NCBI RefSeq assembly: GCF_026151205.1
Contig: NC_087073.1
Coordinates: 7,151,001-7,215,000 of the forward strand
Reading direction: 5' to 3'
Origin: Bolinopsis microptera
Taxonomy: Eukaryota; Ctenophora; Tentaculata; Lobata; Bolinopsidae
DNA length: 64,000 nt
This document shows, piece after piece, positions 48,301-63,300 of this stretch (the stretch's first letter is position 1; each line of letters opens with the position of its first letter). Position numbers and translations under genes: made by a program. The notes beneath the pieces were generated by a model, which worked only from the letters and a program-made list of their open reading frames with translations, was not told where the DNA came from and ran no database searches.

Positions 48301-51300
48301 AACTGTGTATTAATAATTGTCATGGTATTTACTGAGAATACACATTTTAGATTAACTGTATTTGTTATTTGTAGATGAGTTTTTAAATAGATTTGAAATA
48401 AGCGTTAAAAATAATTTGGTGTATTTTTTTTCGAAATTTCAATAAAATTGAGAAAAATTTCGAAAAATTCCATTTATTTCGAAAAATAAAGCTCCAATCG
48501 TTCTGAAACTATCATTCGCCTCCCATAACGTGGCCATTGCGGTCATTTTGCACCCCCTATGCAGATCTCAAGACCTTCGGGAGCCGAATAACCAATATTA
48601 GGGGTGGGGCGTATGGGTTCCTGGAGAAAAATGACTATAAAAATTTTTGCCCAAAAGTTTCAGCTGGACGGTTTTTTTTGTGGTTCCTGGGACTATGGAC
48701 AACACATTCCTGTAGACAAACCTTTGTTACGAATTTGTTCACAGATTGACCCATAAACAGCAATTCTTGCCCTAACTAGTACCCATTCTTGTATCATTAC
48801 ATTATCTTAAGACTTGTGGTAGTGGTAAGTTGGTAACCGGAAAATGCCCGAAGTAGTGTGCACGTACCCTAATAATTGCAATATATAATCAACTTTGTAG
48901 ATAGATGCACTTTTCAAGTCAGGCGACACGAATTCTCAGATAATTACACATTTGTTCTACTAATCAACTGATCTATTATACAGGGTATATAGTATTATAG
49001 TAGCAGTGGAACCTGTTGATGTGCCTATTGTTTCATTTAAACATACACACACTTTGCTTCGCCATTAATCTTAATCATAGAAGTCTGGAAAAAGCGGCCC
49101 ATATGTCAGTACAAGTCACTTTCACCAAAATTAAGCAATGCAGTGGTGGTGGTGGGGGGGTAAGTGGTGGTGGTGGGGAGTGGTGGCTGTGGTACCACTG
49201 CTAATTGAAGGGCTATTAAAACTCCTCTTTGAAGTTTTTATTCTTGAGTTCCAGTGGGATCACATAGTTTCTCTCCGCATAGTTTCTCTCTGCACAATAC
49301 TAGTTAATGTGACAACGCCTGACAAATTTGCTTGAGATCAGAGTCCCGTTTAAAACCCGCATAGTAAAGGATCACGTGATTCTAAAATTTTGGGGAAAAG
49401 TAAGAGGTACGGTAAATTGAAGTTGTACACTAATTAACTATTAAACTACTTATCTAATCATCTAATTACCCCCCAGGAGCGAGGAACTCAAGTTACTGGA
49501 TCTCCTCCAACCCGGAACTATACAAGACCCTCCAGTGCAGCAGCTCTGAGACTGAGGATAATAAATATAATGGAGACGACGAGTTTGATGATACTGCCAG
49601 CAACTGGTCCGAGATTAGTGTGAGTTATAGTGAGATAATACATATTGTTATCTCCTAACCTTAATATTTAGTCACGTGTCCTGATAAACACTGTGTTGTC
49701 TTGACGACATGTTTAAAAAACAAATCGGAGAGGGGTTTAAGACTAGGCAGATGATTATTTACACATTTTGTTTAAAGTAACTTATTACAATTTTATAAGG
49801 GCCCATGCTTGTGCAGGAGCTGCATTTGCACTCAATATCTGTGTTTTGGTGATCCTCAGGTCCTTTGGTTACATACATTTTGTCCGAGACAATTTCAACT
49901 TTGACATTCCTTGCTTAGAGGACAATATTATATTTAACTAATTCATTGTGTAAACTTGTATGTAATTGACTGATTTGAAAGATTTCAATAGAAAAAACAG
50001 CATAATGGGAGGAGGATGTGGGATTAGACTATATTACTATGTAACACCATCACGCCACCTAGCCTACAATACACGTTAAAGAGGAGTATTATAAGTGAAA
50101 ATATTAATATTATCTCTTACAGGGTGAGTTGAAAATATGATAATAATCTAATTAAGCAGGTAGCTTATTATTGTAATTTACATAAAGTGTGCCTTTTGTT
50201 TATTTATAACTTACTGTCATTACATAGAGTAATAATTCACATTAATAAACATAAGCTTTATGAGTATTGCTGAAAGCACAGTGTAAGGCCTACACGGACC
50301 GCCTCTAACTAGCCAATCCCTGTTTACATTAGTGGTATCGCATAACACACTCAGCCACGCTGTACAAGACAATGAAGCTTTATCCTGCTATAAACTCATA
50401 TTTCAATTATTCTATGTGTATCATTAACCTATGAAGTCGCAGCTAATAACCCACAGCATAATATATGTGAAACATTTCTGTCGACCCCACCTCTGTAACA
50501 CTCTGTCAGTTGGGACGGGCAAGTAGGTCCGCTATGTCCGCTATGATCATGATTACAAAAGTTCATTATTATTCTCCAGGAGAGGTACTCAGCGAGAATG
50601 CCCAAGCAGAGAAAGAAGAGACCAGTCCAACAAGATATAGATGATATGATGGCAGAGGATGAGGAGGTACAGACCATTTCTTCAGACATTGTTCACCACC
50701 TTCTCTAGTGAGTATTGGGTATAAGTTTGTAATGTTCGTTTTAGACACTTTATGTTTTAATTTAGAAAATTAGTTTTAAGTTTTAAAACTATCATGAATA
50801 TGTATTCTTATTACTTTCCACAGAAATGAAAAAGTTAATTTCACTTTCTCTTGACAGAACAAGTTATAAATAGCGAGGTTTCTTATCAGTATCACTTTAC
50901 AATTCTTACTTATATTATCACAAGACAGCTACTCAACTTTCTTTTCAGTAGCACTAACGCTAATAAGAATCCTGACTTAGAACAATGCGACTATCCAACC
51001 AAACGATCTCTGAAAGACAGGGTGAGTTACAAATCTACCACCTTCACGCATCAAGTCACCGTGTATTCCTGATTTAGTTCTTTTGTCACAGTGTAACAGT
51101 GATTTAAGTGGTATTTCCTACTCGCAGGTGAATACACTGAGAATACACTTCCAACATCTACAAGGCATAATTAGGTTCCTTTGTCAGTGTAAATTATAAA
51201 GACACACCCCAGAGCGTATTGTTATTTTGTCAAAGCACTGGGAACAAAGCCGGAGTAAGTCTTGTGATCCATGATAGTAATGTTACATCGAGACTTGCTT

Positions 51301-54300
51301 ATTATTTGTTGGTAAATATATATTGCCAACTCCGCGCGTTTTTCTTGTGGAGGGAATATGAATTTTCAACACTTTTAGCAGCACGGTTTAATTCGCGCGC
51401 GCAATTCAATTGATGATTTGTTTTGGGCAGACAAATACAAGTAACTCTCATTTACAAAAACTTAATGAAAAACATATTACGTCAATTCATTCTAAGAGCT
51501 TGTGAATCACAACATTTCGGATACTTTTTTATTAGAAAACAATTATACGGTTATAACAGAGAGTCTCTACACTAACAAAAATAATCATCCATCGGTCATC
51601 TGACCATAACTACTTGACCTAGTCCAATTGAAAAGATTTCTGAAGGTCGATCTCTTTTTTCTAGATTTCCTCCTATAAAAATAACCCACGACAGTAGCCA
51701 CCAAAGCACTGTTCGAATCAGGGGTCACGAATATCTCACATTTACCCTCATCGACCAAATTAGTAAAATACGCCATTACAGCCTTGTCTTCTCTGAACTG
51801 AATTCTATAATAATACTTGGAGGGTGGCTTGTTTTTCTTGACCGCCAGACTCCTGTTATCATATCTAATACTCATCATTGAGGCGACACTTCGTGTAAGA
51901 GATGAGGGAGAGAGAGCTTGAGTTGGACTGGGGGCTGGAGGGAATGCTCGGTTCATGGTGGGACTCATAGCGTCCAACATACGGGCTCCTTCTGTTGTAA
52001 CTGACTTTATCTTCATTCTCTTCTTACTGCAAGTTGTGTACTAATTGTCAGGTGTCCCTAAATCGTTAAAAAACTTCTAGAAGGTACCGATCAAAAAGGA
52101 AGATCACAGGAATAATCATGTTGTTACTTACGTTATCGTCTTTTTAAGACGGCTGTATTGGTTGAGCTGTGCAAAGCTGCCCTTGGCTGATGCAGACAGA
52201 TATCCCTTTTCTTCACTAGTTGAGTCTATGCTGAAGATTTCCTTCTGCCTGTTGAATAGATGAAATCATAATCAGTGTTATCTTCGAATATAAATCTTTT
52301 AACTCATAGTGCTTACGCTATATCACGTTTCAAAACGAATGTACGCCACGAGAAGAAACATACCTCTGTTTAAGAGTTAGATATTTGCCCTCCTCATCAA
52401 ACGTTGCTCTAAAGACCTCCTCTTCAGTGTTTAGTCTCTTTATAACGTACGTTCCGTTGCGCTGGTAGCAGTCTTCAAGAATGAACTCTTCATTTCCTGG
52501 GAGTTGGATAGAGGCTTTTCAATCTTAATACTTAACAGCGACCTCTCTGTCGGTGATTGACATCAAATGCAATCATCCCCAATGCAATCTTCCCCAAAAT
52601 ATTGTTAACTAAAATGGGGGGGGGGGGGGGGGGGGTCCAACTACATTTTTGTACATGGCCACCAGATTTTTGCCAAATGTACATGTACAAAAATGTACAG
52701 AATATGTTTTTTCCTCTTTTTCCTGTTCCGTTTCCAGGGATTTCCGATTTTTTGTACATTTTTTATGACCATAATGTACATGGCCATCAGATTTTTCCAA
52801 ATGTACGCTAAATTAGTGTACAAAAATGTAGTTAGACCCCCCCCCCCCCCCCCTAAAATTAAAATTGGATTAGAAATATAACGACCATAACTTGGCTCAT
52901 GGGGGTCATTATGATCCGGTTATATCTATCAAAATGATGAAATCCTGCTAATGACACCCTATAATGACACCCTGCTTACCTTTAGTAACATATGATATAA
53001 GCTCAACAGACTCCTCATTTAGCCTACTAATCTGTGGATCGTCCAGGTGCATTCGTCTGAGCTCAAACTTGCGGTCAAACCGAAGAGTTAGGTATCTAGC
53101 ATCCTCGTCCTCCAGCGGGTCTCTTACTGGTTCCAGAGGAGCGTCTACTGTCACGTACGTGTCTGAGCCGAACCCTGCAGGAGTTATTTACCTGTCATGT
53201 GATGTTTACTCATGACACGACGGATATATTTTGAGATAAGTATTTTGCCGCAGAATAAATACATTGGATCAAACATCGTATTGCCATGAACCACTGTACA
53301 TAATTATATTAGGGTGATATAATGTCAACTTAGAGCCCGCTTTTGGAGCTGAGAATCATTAAATCATATAATCAAATTAATGTTTGCTAACCGTCTGATA
53401 CTGACTCTGTGACAGTAATGTAAGAGTCTGGAGTGTTATCAGAGCTGCTAGAAGATTCTAGAGATGGTTTTATCGGTTCTACGATTTCTAGGTTCGCTCT
53501 CTTTGTCAGATCCTACAAAAATATCCACTTCTTTAGTTTAGACTATGTTTGATAAATAATACCAGATAAGAAGCCTTGCCTTGCCATGCATTTTGCCATT
53601 TAGTGTTCATCTTTCAGGGTAAGAGCTTAGGATGTTTTTGATAAACGTCTCTCAAATTAACTAGCAAAACATACAAAGTTATTGATCATGGACAGGAGCT
53701 TGGCCGCTGATGGTCTTTTGTCGACACAATATTCGAAGCACTTGTCAAGTAACAGTTTTATTTCTGAGGGTGCTGCCTTAGGCGTCTTTGGTACCCATCC
53801 GTTTCCTAGCTTGAAGATGTACTCTAGATCCCTTAAATATATATTGTCGATGTTATAGCTTTATAGGTATTAACGTCAGATTGTCAGAAATTATAAATCA
53901 AACCTCAATGATCACAAAAATAACATCTTCTCTTTTTTTATTTTGGCAACTCAGGTTTCTCTCATTCTCTGTGATCTGAAACGCCACTTTATCTGACTCA
54001 GATGGTATAAATTAATATGGAAATTACCAATGGATTACCTGTAATAATCAATGTAAGGTATCCGTGACGCTCCATAGTAATACAGCTCTAATATCAACAC
54101 ACCTAAACTCCAGATATCTGTCAGAACCAATGTGTTGATGCTGAAACCTGGGCCAAGATAATTTTCAAGATGTTCGGTTCTTCATTTTGAAAAATACAAT
54201 CTAACAGCACTGCCGAAAGGACAGGGGATTCTTTCTCAGAAGTTTAAAAAACAAACGATCTGTCTAGAATCACCTAGTTTGGAGTTTCAACCTGTTATTT

Positions 54301-57300
54301 TACTATTGAATGTTCACACTACTTTTTAGATAAAAGTTTGGAGAATTATACCACAAATCGAACTAACCTATTCGTTTACTCCGATCCACCAGCTCAGGAG
54401 CGTACCAATAAGGATTTCCCATTTTAGAGTTAATCCCAGAAGCCATTGCCATCTCATGTAGCCTCTTACACAACCCAAAGTCAGCTATCTTCAGGGTGTC
54501 ATCTGCGGACACTAGAACATTCGCACATCTCAGGTCCCTGTGAATAATGGGTCTTCTATTACCGGAAGTGTCAGTGAAGTTATGGAGATAGTCGAGCCCC
54601 TTCAGTATTTGTACAACATGAGTCAGTATCCTACACCGCTGAAGTTTCCCTTTCTTCATGAGGTCATGTAAAGATCCTTTCTCTGCGTACTCCAGTACCA
54701 GAATCAGAACCCCATCTGGTCCCACACTGTCTTCCCTGATACTCGTTATGAACTTGACGATGTTTCTTTGGTCCAAGTCCGTATGGACCTCCAGTTCCCG
54801 CTGAAATTTCTTCGCGATAGGTTCACATTTTTTTACTCTAGCTGATATAAGATGTTTCAAAGCCACCGTTATATCAGATCGCGGACAAGTGTACTTATAG
54901 ACTTTTCCATATGTTCCTCTTCCGAGCAACTCACAATCTGATCTTCCAGATATAATCTCATCCAGAGTTGCCACATCCAAAGAGATCTGTACACCCTCAA
55001 CACTCACAAGACTGCCACTTCCAGACTGAACATTAGTGGGAGTACTGTCTGAGGAAACTGTGCTGTCCTGCTCTGAACTTGAGTCTACTTCTTCTAGATT
55101 ACTCGTCATTTTAACAAGAGAAGAGCAGAACGGCGGAAACAAGGAGTATGGCAGGGGTTGTTGAAAATCTGCTTGTTAGCTCATGACATCATATGTATTT
55201 TGTTGGTTCACATGACATATAGAATTTCCTAAATGGATAAAGTTCTGTTACTCAGAAGAAAATGTATACAAAAAAATGGTTATTTTTGATTCATTAAATA
55301 ACATCTGAGGTTTTTAATGAAAATTTCATCGATTTTTGATTATAAATATTGGTATGTGATGTTGACGAAATGCGACTCGAATAGATTATGGCTAACACAC
55401 AATAAATGAATGACAAAACAGTAAATCTCAATAATAAAAAGGAATTATAAGGATAAGGATTTTCTAACATATGTCAACATTTATAATTTGAACTCAACTT
55501 TGATACATAACATGTCAACTGTCAAGGTTTACCTTACGAAAAGTCATTAGATAATCGGTACTTTGATGAACTTTTGGTTTTCCATTTGGTTTTCTTGGTC
55601 GTTAAAAGTTTATGTCTGTAGAAATAGGCGACCATAATGGCCACTAAAGCGGTATTGGAATCTGGAGTCACTGATATATCACATTTACAGTCTTTCAAAA
55701 ACATGTTAAATTCCGCCAAGACAGGTTCCATCTTTCCTCTATATTGCATGAGATACATAAAGTTCTCCGAGTTTTTGCTTTTCTTAATATCCAAACGCTT
55801 ACCGTCAGTCGTAAATGCTGTCATGGACCCCACCACACTTTCTGCATGTGATCGGACGCTATAAAAAGCCCCGTCAGAGGTGTTAGAACTCGCCAGGGAA
55901 TCTGTGTCCGTTGGTAATTCCTTGCGACTCAGTTTCGGACTCATACATTCCATCAACTCCCTACCATGTGCTGCGACAGATTTAACTACCAATCTTTTAT
56001 TCCTGCAAATATGACGATTTGGAAGCAAATGATACATAAATAATGTACCGTAATAATACAAAATTACTCTCCGAATTTTAGGAGTTTTTAAGTGTTTTTA
56101 TCTTATTTCAGTAGATGCCAAACAGCATTGAGCATAAACAAACACTCACGATAATTTGAACATTCGTTTTAACTTCTTAAGTCCCTTGGGTTCGTTCACT
56201 TGAGCAAATACACCCCCCGGCGAAGTTTTGAGGTATTTGCTATTCTTGTCGGAAGACTCTATGATAAGTAATTCCTCGTCACTGAAAAACATACTTTGAT
56301 TTTCAAAATGACTTTTAAATTAATTACTATAGATAATTATTAAATAGATAATTATTAAAACAAATATTACAGAGTTGTGTTTTTCATTCCCTAAAGTGCC
56401 ATAAAAACATTTTGTTCCCATCTAAATTTTGATGATGTTTGTAATATTTGTCCAAAAATTCTGAACTGATATAAAAGTGCATAGTTTCGATATTTCCATA
56501 ATCATTACTTTAATTCTTCCATTCACATATTATTTTATGTATGGCCATATGGGGAATGTTTTTTGTTGTCTAAATGTACTATAAATGCTAGAATATATTT
56601 ATTATTCTTGCGACGGTGAAATGCTAATTTACACGATCGACATTTAAGTTTTTTGGACGGCTATAATATTCGCTTCCGATCTTGATTACTAAACTAGTAA
56701 ACTTGTTTAGTTTTCACTTACTTTTGCTGTAAGGAAAGTACTGTATCGTTTTTCTGAAAACGCACTTTGAAAACTTCTTCGTCATTTTCCCTCTTCTTGA
56801 TGACATACGTTCCATTTTGACCATCTTCAAGGATTAACTCTTCTGTCCCTGGAGAAGTGTGTGTTTGATAAAGTCTATGCCCTCTTGAGTAAGGATCTTG
56901 AGTACGTGGATGTTTCTATTTCAGTCATTCAATTAGCTCAAAATGGTCAAAGCACATTCCATTGAACTAGCCACTACTCAAATGATTTTCGACCATCTGG
57001 CCATAAATGTATAATTCTCAGCTGTAATAATGTTTGTTATCCTTACCTTTAGATGTGTACCGCCTAAGCCGATAGTTTTCACTTTTCGGTTCGCACAACT
57101 TAGTAAGACATTCTGTGCGGTTTATCGTTTTGAACAAGTCAGAATTTGAACGTGGCACCCCTGCGAAAAGCTCATTAAAGACAGTTGGTAACCATTTTTA
57201 GGGGAAATCTCCACAACGGTCAAACATTTTCGATTAGAACACTTATTCCGACTGTAAAACTTGCCATCAAAGATAGTGCTACTGCTGTAAGTGGAGTTTG

Positions 57301-60300
57301 TAGGATCTTCTGAGTGATCATTTTGGGGTGACGATGGGTAAGGTATTTCTAAATCTGCTACTCGACCTGAATCCTGAGTGGGTAGTATTTTAGGAATAAT
57401 AAAGCTCAAAGTAAAATTGCACCATCTTTAATGAACACTATCACAGAAATCAACTAATTAAACGAATTATAATAACAATAAAATTGTTCAGCTATACACT
57501 TACGAATGTTTTCAGTTTCGATAGTAGGCTCGCTGCTGTTGCCCTCTCTGTTATTTCATACTTGAAGCAATTTTTCAGAAGTACCTTGATCTCCTGCGGT
57601 GCTTTATCCGGAATCTTGGGTCCATACCCATTTGCAATTTCGGTTGTGTATTCATATTGTGTTAATCCGGCTATGAACGGTATTTTACTTGCTCCATAAT
57701 AGTACAACTCTAAAGTAAGAACTCCAAGACTCCAAATGTCGGTCAAAACTAGTATGCTTGCTTTTAGACCTGATGAAATAAGAGTATCAGCTTTAGTCAT
57801 CCTAATAAGTTTAATTGACCCACATTCACCCATTTTCCACTTCTAGTTCTAATCGCGAAAATAAAAATAAACGACCATACAATAAATGAGCTGTAGAGCC
57901 ATCAATTTGCAAAAAACAGAGGGATTTATAAAATGTTTAGGTTCGGCATAAATGTTGTCCGTAGGACGAACAGATATTTCACTCATTACATTAAATCTTA
58001 TCTCACCTATTCTTCTTTGTTTGTCCATCAATTCTGGACCAGTCCAGTATGGATTCCCCATTTGAGAGCCGATTCCTGAGGCTTCAGCCATTTCGTGCAG
58101 TCTTTTGCACAATCCGAAGTCAGCAATCTTCAAAGTACCATCTGCAGCCATGAGTACATTGTCACATCTGAGATCTCTGTGAACTATAGGCTGCAGCTGG
58201 CCCTGGTTGCTCTTGTACGTGTGAAGATAACGAAGTCCTTGGAGTATCTGTTCTATGTATATCAGTATCTTGCTCCTTTTCAAGTTCGTTTTGGTCATTT
58301 GGTAGTTCAGGGACCTCATCTCTGTGTACTGGATAACGAGAAACATGGAACCGTGCTTCCCTACGTTGTCAGCCCTGATGCTTCCAAAGAATTTGACAAT
58401 GTGCTTGTGTTCCAAATCTCTATGTACGACCATCTCTCTTTGAAATTTGGTGGCTATCGGCTTACAATCCTTCAGCTTGGCTTTCTTTAAGTGCTTTAAA
58501 GCGACCGTTTTATTTGAATGGGGACAGACGTATTTGTAAACATCTGCAAAGAATCCTGATCCAAGTAACTCGAAGCTTGATTTCCCAGATTCTACAGCGC
58601 TTAAAGTCTCTGTGTCAAAGGTGATCGTAGTTCCTTCCACTTCCATTCTGTTACTTTCTTGTTGATAGAAAAAGCTGACTGTTGAACCTTCACTATTTCG
58701 TTGTGCCATTGGAGCACGATATAATCCATTGAACTAGCCACTACTTATTAGTAATTTTAGAGGAAGTAAAATGCTCCTAAGCCCCAAACTCGTGACGCTC
58801 TATTTCATCGATGACTTCACTGCAAAAGCGTAAGTTAAGGAAATTTGAACTTTGAAGCACCTGATGTCAAGATAAAAGTGTCACTGCGTACGTTTCACCG
58901 GATAAAGTCACATATTTTTATAAATTGTCCCAGAAATTCGATTCCGTAGATAAGAACTAAAAAGTATTTGCCCAAAGTTAAAGATTTCACAAACTGTCGA
59001 AATTCTAAACCAAAAACTAGGTCAAACTGCAAAGTGTGAGACTGTTTTACACAGTTTACACATGTATAAATTCTGAAGAGGACACACTATAACAAACACA
59101 AAGACTACTGATCAGACCCCAGGCCAAATGAGATCTACAGATCTACTATTTACATGTTGATTGTTCAGCTCCTACATTGTCGGACGCGTAAGTACACATA
59201 AATTACGTCACTCTAAGCGAATGCATATTCAATTGATAGTGATCCACAAAGAGCTGGGGAATGTTTGGATTAAATTTTCGCGGTTGTTTTGGCGTATCAA
59301 ATTCGCTCCACTGATCACAAACACGCCGGTCAAGGTATACTTACTTATATAAGTTAATGATAATATATATCACCTGCCTTATTATAACTAGTCGACCACA
59401 CCACGGAATATAATTAATCGCAAAAACGGAAATACCATAACTCATGACGTAACCAGAATAGCTCCAGTATTCGACAATCAAAGTTTTAAACCGCCGATCG
59501 AGTCGAAAATCTTATGCGTCATTGAATAAAATATGCGTCATTGAATAAAATTGAATCAACTCTTCACATTTTTAAAGTCATTTGTATGTAGACAAAGAGA
59601 AATATGTAGTTACAAAACTCTCGTGAAGGTCCGTGTTTGATCACATACCTTCAACCTTTGTGTTCAATTTCAAACCTCATTGTACGATGAACATTGTACT
59701 GTACATTGTACGATGTAAATTGTACGATGTGCATTGTACAATGTGCATTGTACGATGTACATTGTACTGTACATTGTACGATAACATCACAGACACACAT
59801 TGTACATTGCACAAGGGTCTCACAAATCGGAATCATGACTCAATTAAGGGTACTATTGGATAATGGATACTGCTACTATAGAAAAAAGATCAAATCGAAA
59901 ACATAAAAGCATCAAGTTAAGTATTACTTAGCAGACGTTTTATACTCCTGTTAATGAATAGTACGAAACTAAGTTGTTTTATCTGTAAAACTGATGAATC
60001 GCATGCAACATCAATGAACAAACTAGTGTAAGTTAATTGCATCAGACATCCTCAGCTACTTGCCAGTAATTTAGTCTTATGGGAACCTTCAACCTATGCA
60101 TGGTAGAGTACAGCAAGGCCGACCAAGACAAAGCTACTTGTCTATGTTATTGAAGGAAGTTGGGACAAACTCTAAAGAGGAACTGCGAACCCTGATGCGG
60201 GACAGGGATATATGGAAGGGGTTATCTGGCGTAGATCGGACTTAGTTCCGACATAGTAGTAGTAGTAGTGCTACTGGATTAAATAGATCTGTAAGTTTAA

Positions 60301-63300
60301 CATTGTGTCTATCTCTGCCCCGGATGAGAGATTGTGTTTCAACCAAGCTACAAGAGATTGTATATCTAAATACTCTAAAGAGCAAGTAGACAAACGAATA
60401 ATACAGACCGGATTTACATGGACATTGGACAATGACAAGATTCCTCGAGGTAATTTGATAACACATATTGTATAAATAAACCTTTAGTGCTATTTTAAGA
60501 CGTGTCACTTGCGCTATTCAAACATTAATAAACTGTAAGATTATTTCTTAAAACAGACATTGGATAATGTCTTCAATTGAAAGAAAAGGATGGTTGAACG
60601 ACGGGAGGCGAATAGGAGAACGGAAATTCATCTTCCAGGGTTAGCTGTTACAGTAAACATTATCACGTTAAACATTTCGGGAGTTGAAACTTTGTTCACC
60701 TATCAAATTAAATAAAAAGATTACAGATGACGGATCGCTAAAAGGTTCAGGAAGAATGTATTTACCGTAACGTCAACATATCACACGAATTAGAAAGCAG
60801 AACACTATAAAATGATTCTAGTTCCTATCTGCAAAATATACGTGATTGTTTGAATTCACACGTAATGACTTGACCTCGTGGTATAATTCAATTGTATTTC
60901 GTCAGATCATGTGAAGTCGCTTCTGCTTCTCAGTTATCATGGTAACGGTACCAATTGTCAATAAAGTTTAAGTAATTCATGGGTTGTTATATAAAATACA
61001 CGACTTGACAGCACATGCTTAATGCTAATTATGGGACCCAAGTTGTTGTAGTTATCGGAACTCGGCAGTAAATTTGAAGTTGGAATATATTAACTCTTAC
61101 ATCAAATAAGTAATAACATGCATGAAAAAACTGGAGCCAAATTCTTGTAATTCCGTTGCATCATTTCAGTCATGTTGTTATCGAGTTTAGTGATATTATA
61201 TTTCTCAGATGACGAAATCCTTGTCATTCAATATCCGTTAATCTAATGTTCTAAGTTATTCTGGAACTTTCTTGTGGTTGGGATTCCGTAGTATTTAGCT
61301 GCAAAACGTGACAAAGTATTCCGTAGGAATTAACGACAAGGTTTTAATGCTCACCAAATTTTCGATGTGAATGACTCATTCTAATCTTTAAACACGAAAT
61401 TTCAAATAAAGTTATCACTCAACTTGATCTTTATAATAATACTAATGTAACCCGGCCTTCGGCCGGGATTTCACTGCCGCAGTTAAAAAGGGTAGGAGTA
61501 ATTACCCGCTGAGTCAAAACCCGCATTAGGTGACCCAATAGTTTCTTAAACAATAATCTCACAATCAGTTATTTCTTGTGGATAGTTAAGTCATTATTAG
61601 CCATGAGGCACCACATTCCATGATCATAAGGTCTGAACACCGAGTATTACACCTCATCACTCCCGTCTTGAACCGCTTTCTATTTTTATTTAAATCGTTA
61701 TAGAAATTAACCCTTGTTAACTTCGCACCACATCCGCCTATTATATTTGAAAACACGCATAACATATTGTCGTATGAACTCTCTCTCTCTCTCTCTCTGC
61801 AGTCCAAACAAACCCCAAACACTAACAGTCCCCCTCCCCTAATAAGCTTATGGTATAACATTACAGCGAATCTTACCGGGCTAATGCAATTATGACGCTA
61901 CTTAAATGCAGCTACATATTATACAGTAATGAGATATAGAGAGCAAGCCCCGTAACTCTTGCCGTTCTGCTCAAGCTATTTTATGCAACATTTGTGGTAC
62001 AAAACCGTCAATTAAACCACTTACCACCGGCCGATTTAAAAAAAATTTGCTTATGGGCTTCATCAGAGTTTTGTCGGCACTATACCGAAAAAACCAGTCC
62101 CGTTACTCTTACCGTTTTTTTGTATAACCGTTCGGAAATTACACACAGACAGACAGACACACACACACACACACACACACACATTCTGGGGTTATTAAGG
62201 TGATTGAAATGGTAATACAGCAATCAAACTCAGCTAACCTCATCACATATCAACAGAGAATGATAAAACCTAACAGATAATATACCTTTAAATTGCCTCC
62301 ACAAATTATGTGCTCATATCTGTTTTTGTTACAGAAGTTTGTCCAAGTTACCCACTCTCGGAACGTATCTGGGTTCTTCGGTGACTACTCGCTCTACCAC
62401 TGTACTCTTCACACTGTCGGAGTAAGTACTTTCACTTTCACTTTCACTTTCACTTTCACTACTCGTTTTAACGCTGTGGCCGTACCTTAAAAACTCCTTA
62501 TAAAGACTTATTAAGGGATTAAAGTTCCATTCCTGATCTTGAGTATATATTCTTTTTAAACTAACAATTTATTCAGGGTAAAGTAATATCGAACGAGAAA
62601 CGGTATTCAGATTTCGTCTCACTCCGGGAATCCTTAGTAAAATCATTCTCTTTTCCCCCCAGCGCTCTACCTGACTTCCCACAGAAGAAAGTTATTGGTT
62701 AGTGTTTCACTTTCAATTTGTCGTACATTTTCACTGCAAAGGTTGGATTCAATAATATTGCTTTTATATTTTGTTGGATAAAAATTGTAAAATTAATCAT
62801 AGATAAATAATTTGATTAGATATGATCTTCGATATAACATATGCATAACGTTTTCTGACAAATGTGCTTAAATACCATTTTTAAATATTGAATTCTTTAA
62901 CCTGATTTTTTTGGGTCAAGAACTATCCCTGAAAACCACTAGAAACCATATTTAGAACGCTGGCCCCCATAAACCCCCTTTTGAAACAGCTTAAAATGCC
63001 AAAATTGGTCATAAATGTGCCAAAAGTGCTTGAAAACCTCGGATTTTTAAATGAATTTTAAGTGGATTTTAAGTGGATTTTAAGTGGATTTTAAGTGGAT
63101 TTTAAGTGGATTTTAAGCATTTTGTCAGAAAACGGTAGTATAGTTCCATTGCATTATTAGTTATAATGTCCTACCCATAGGAAAGTTCAAAGAAGATTTC
63201 ATCTCCCAACGGAGGCAAGGTTTAGAAGACTTCATGAACAGTGTGTACCTCAAGTATTCCCAAGATATTAACACTTTTATTGAAATGTGGCTAACTTCAT

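Noticed and set aside
59633-59906. Cys/Tyr-rich frames (CTLYDVHCTM) as a small secreted peptide
   Set aside because: They are translations of the GTAC-rich minisatellite in several frames on both strands.
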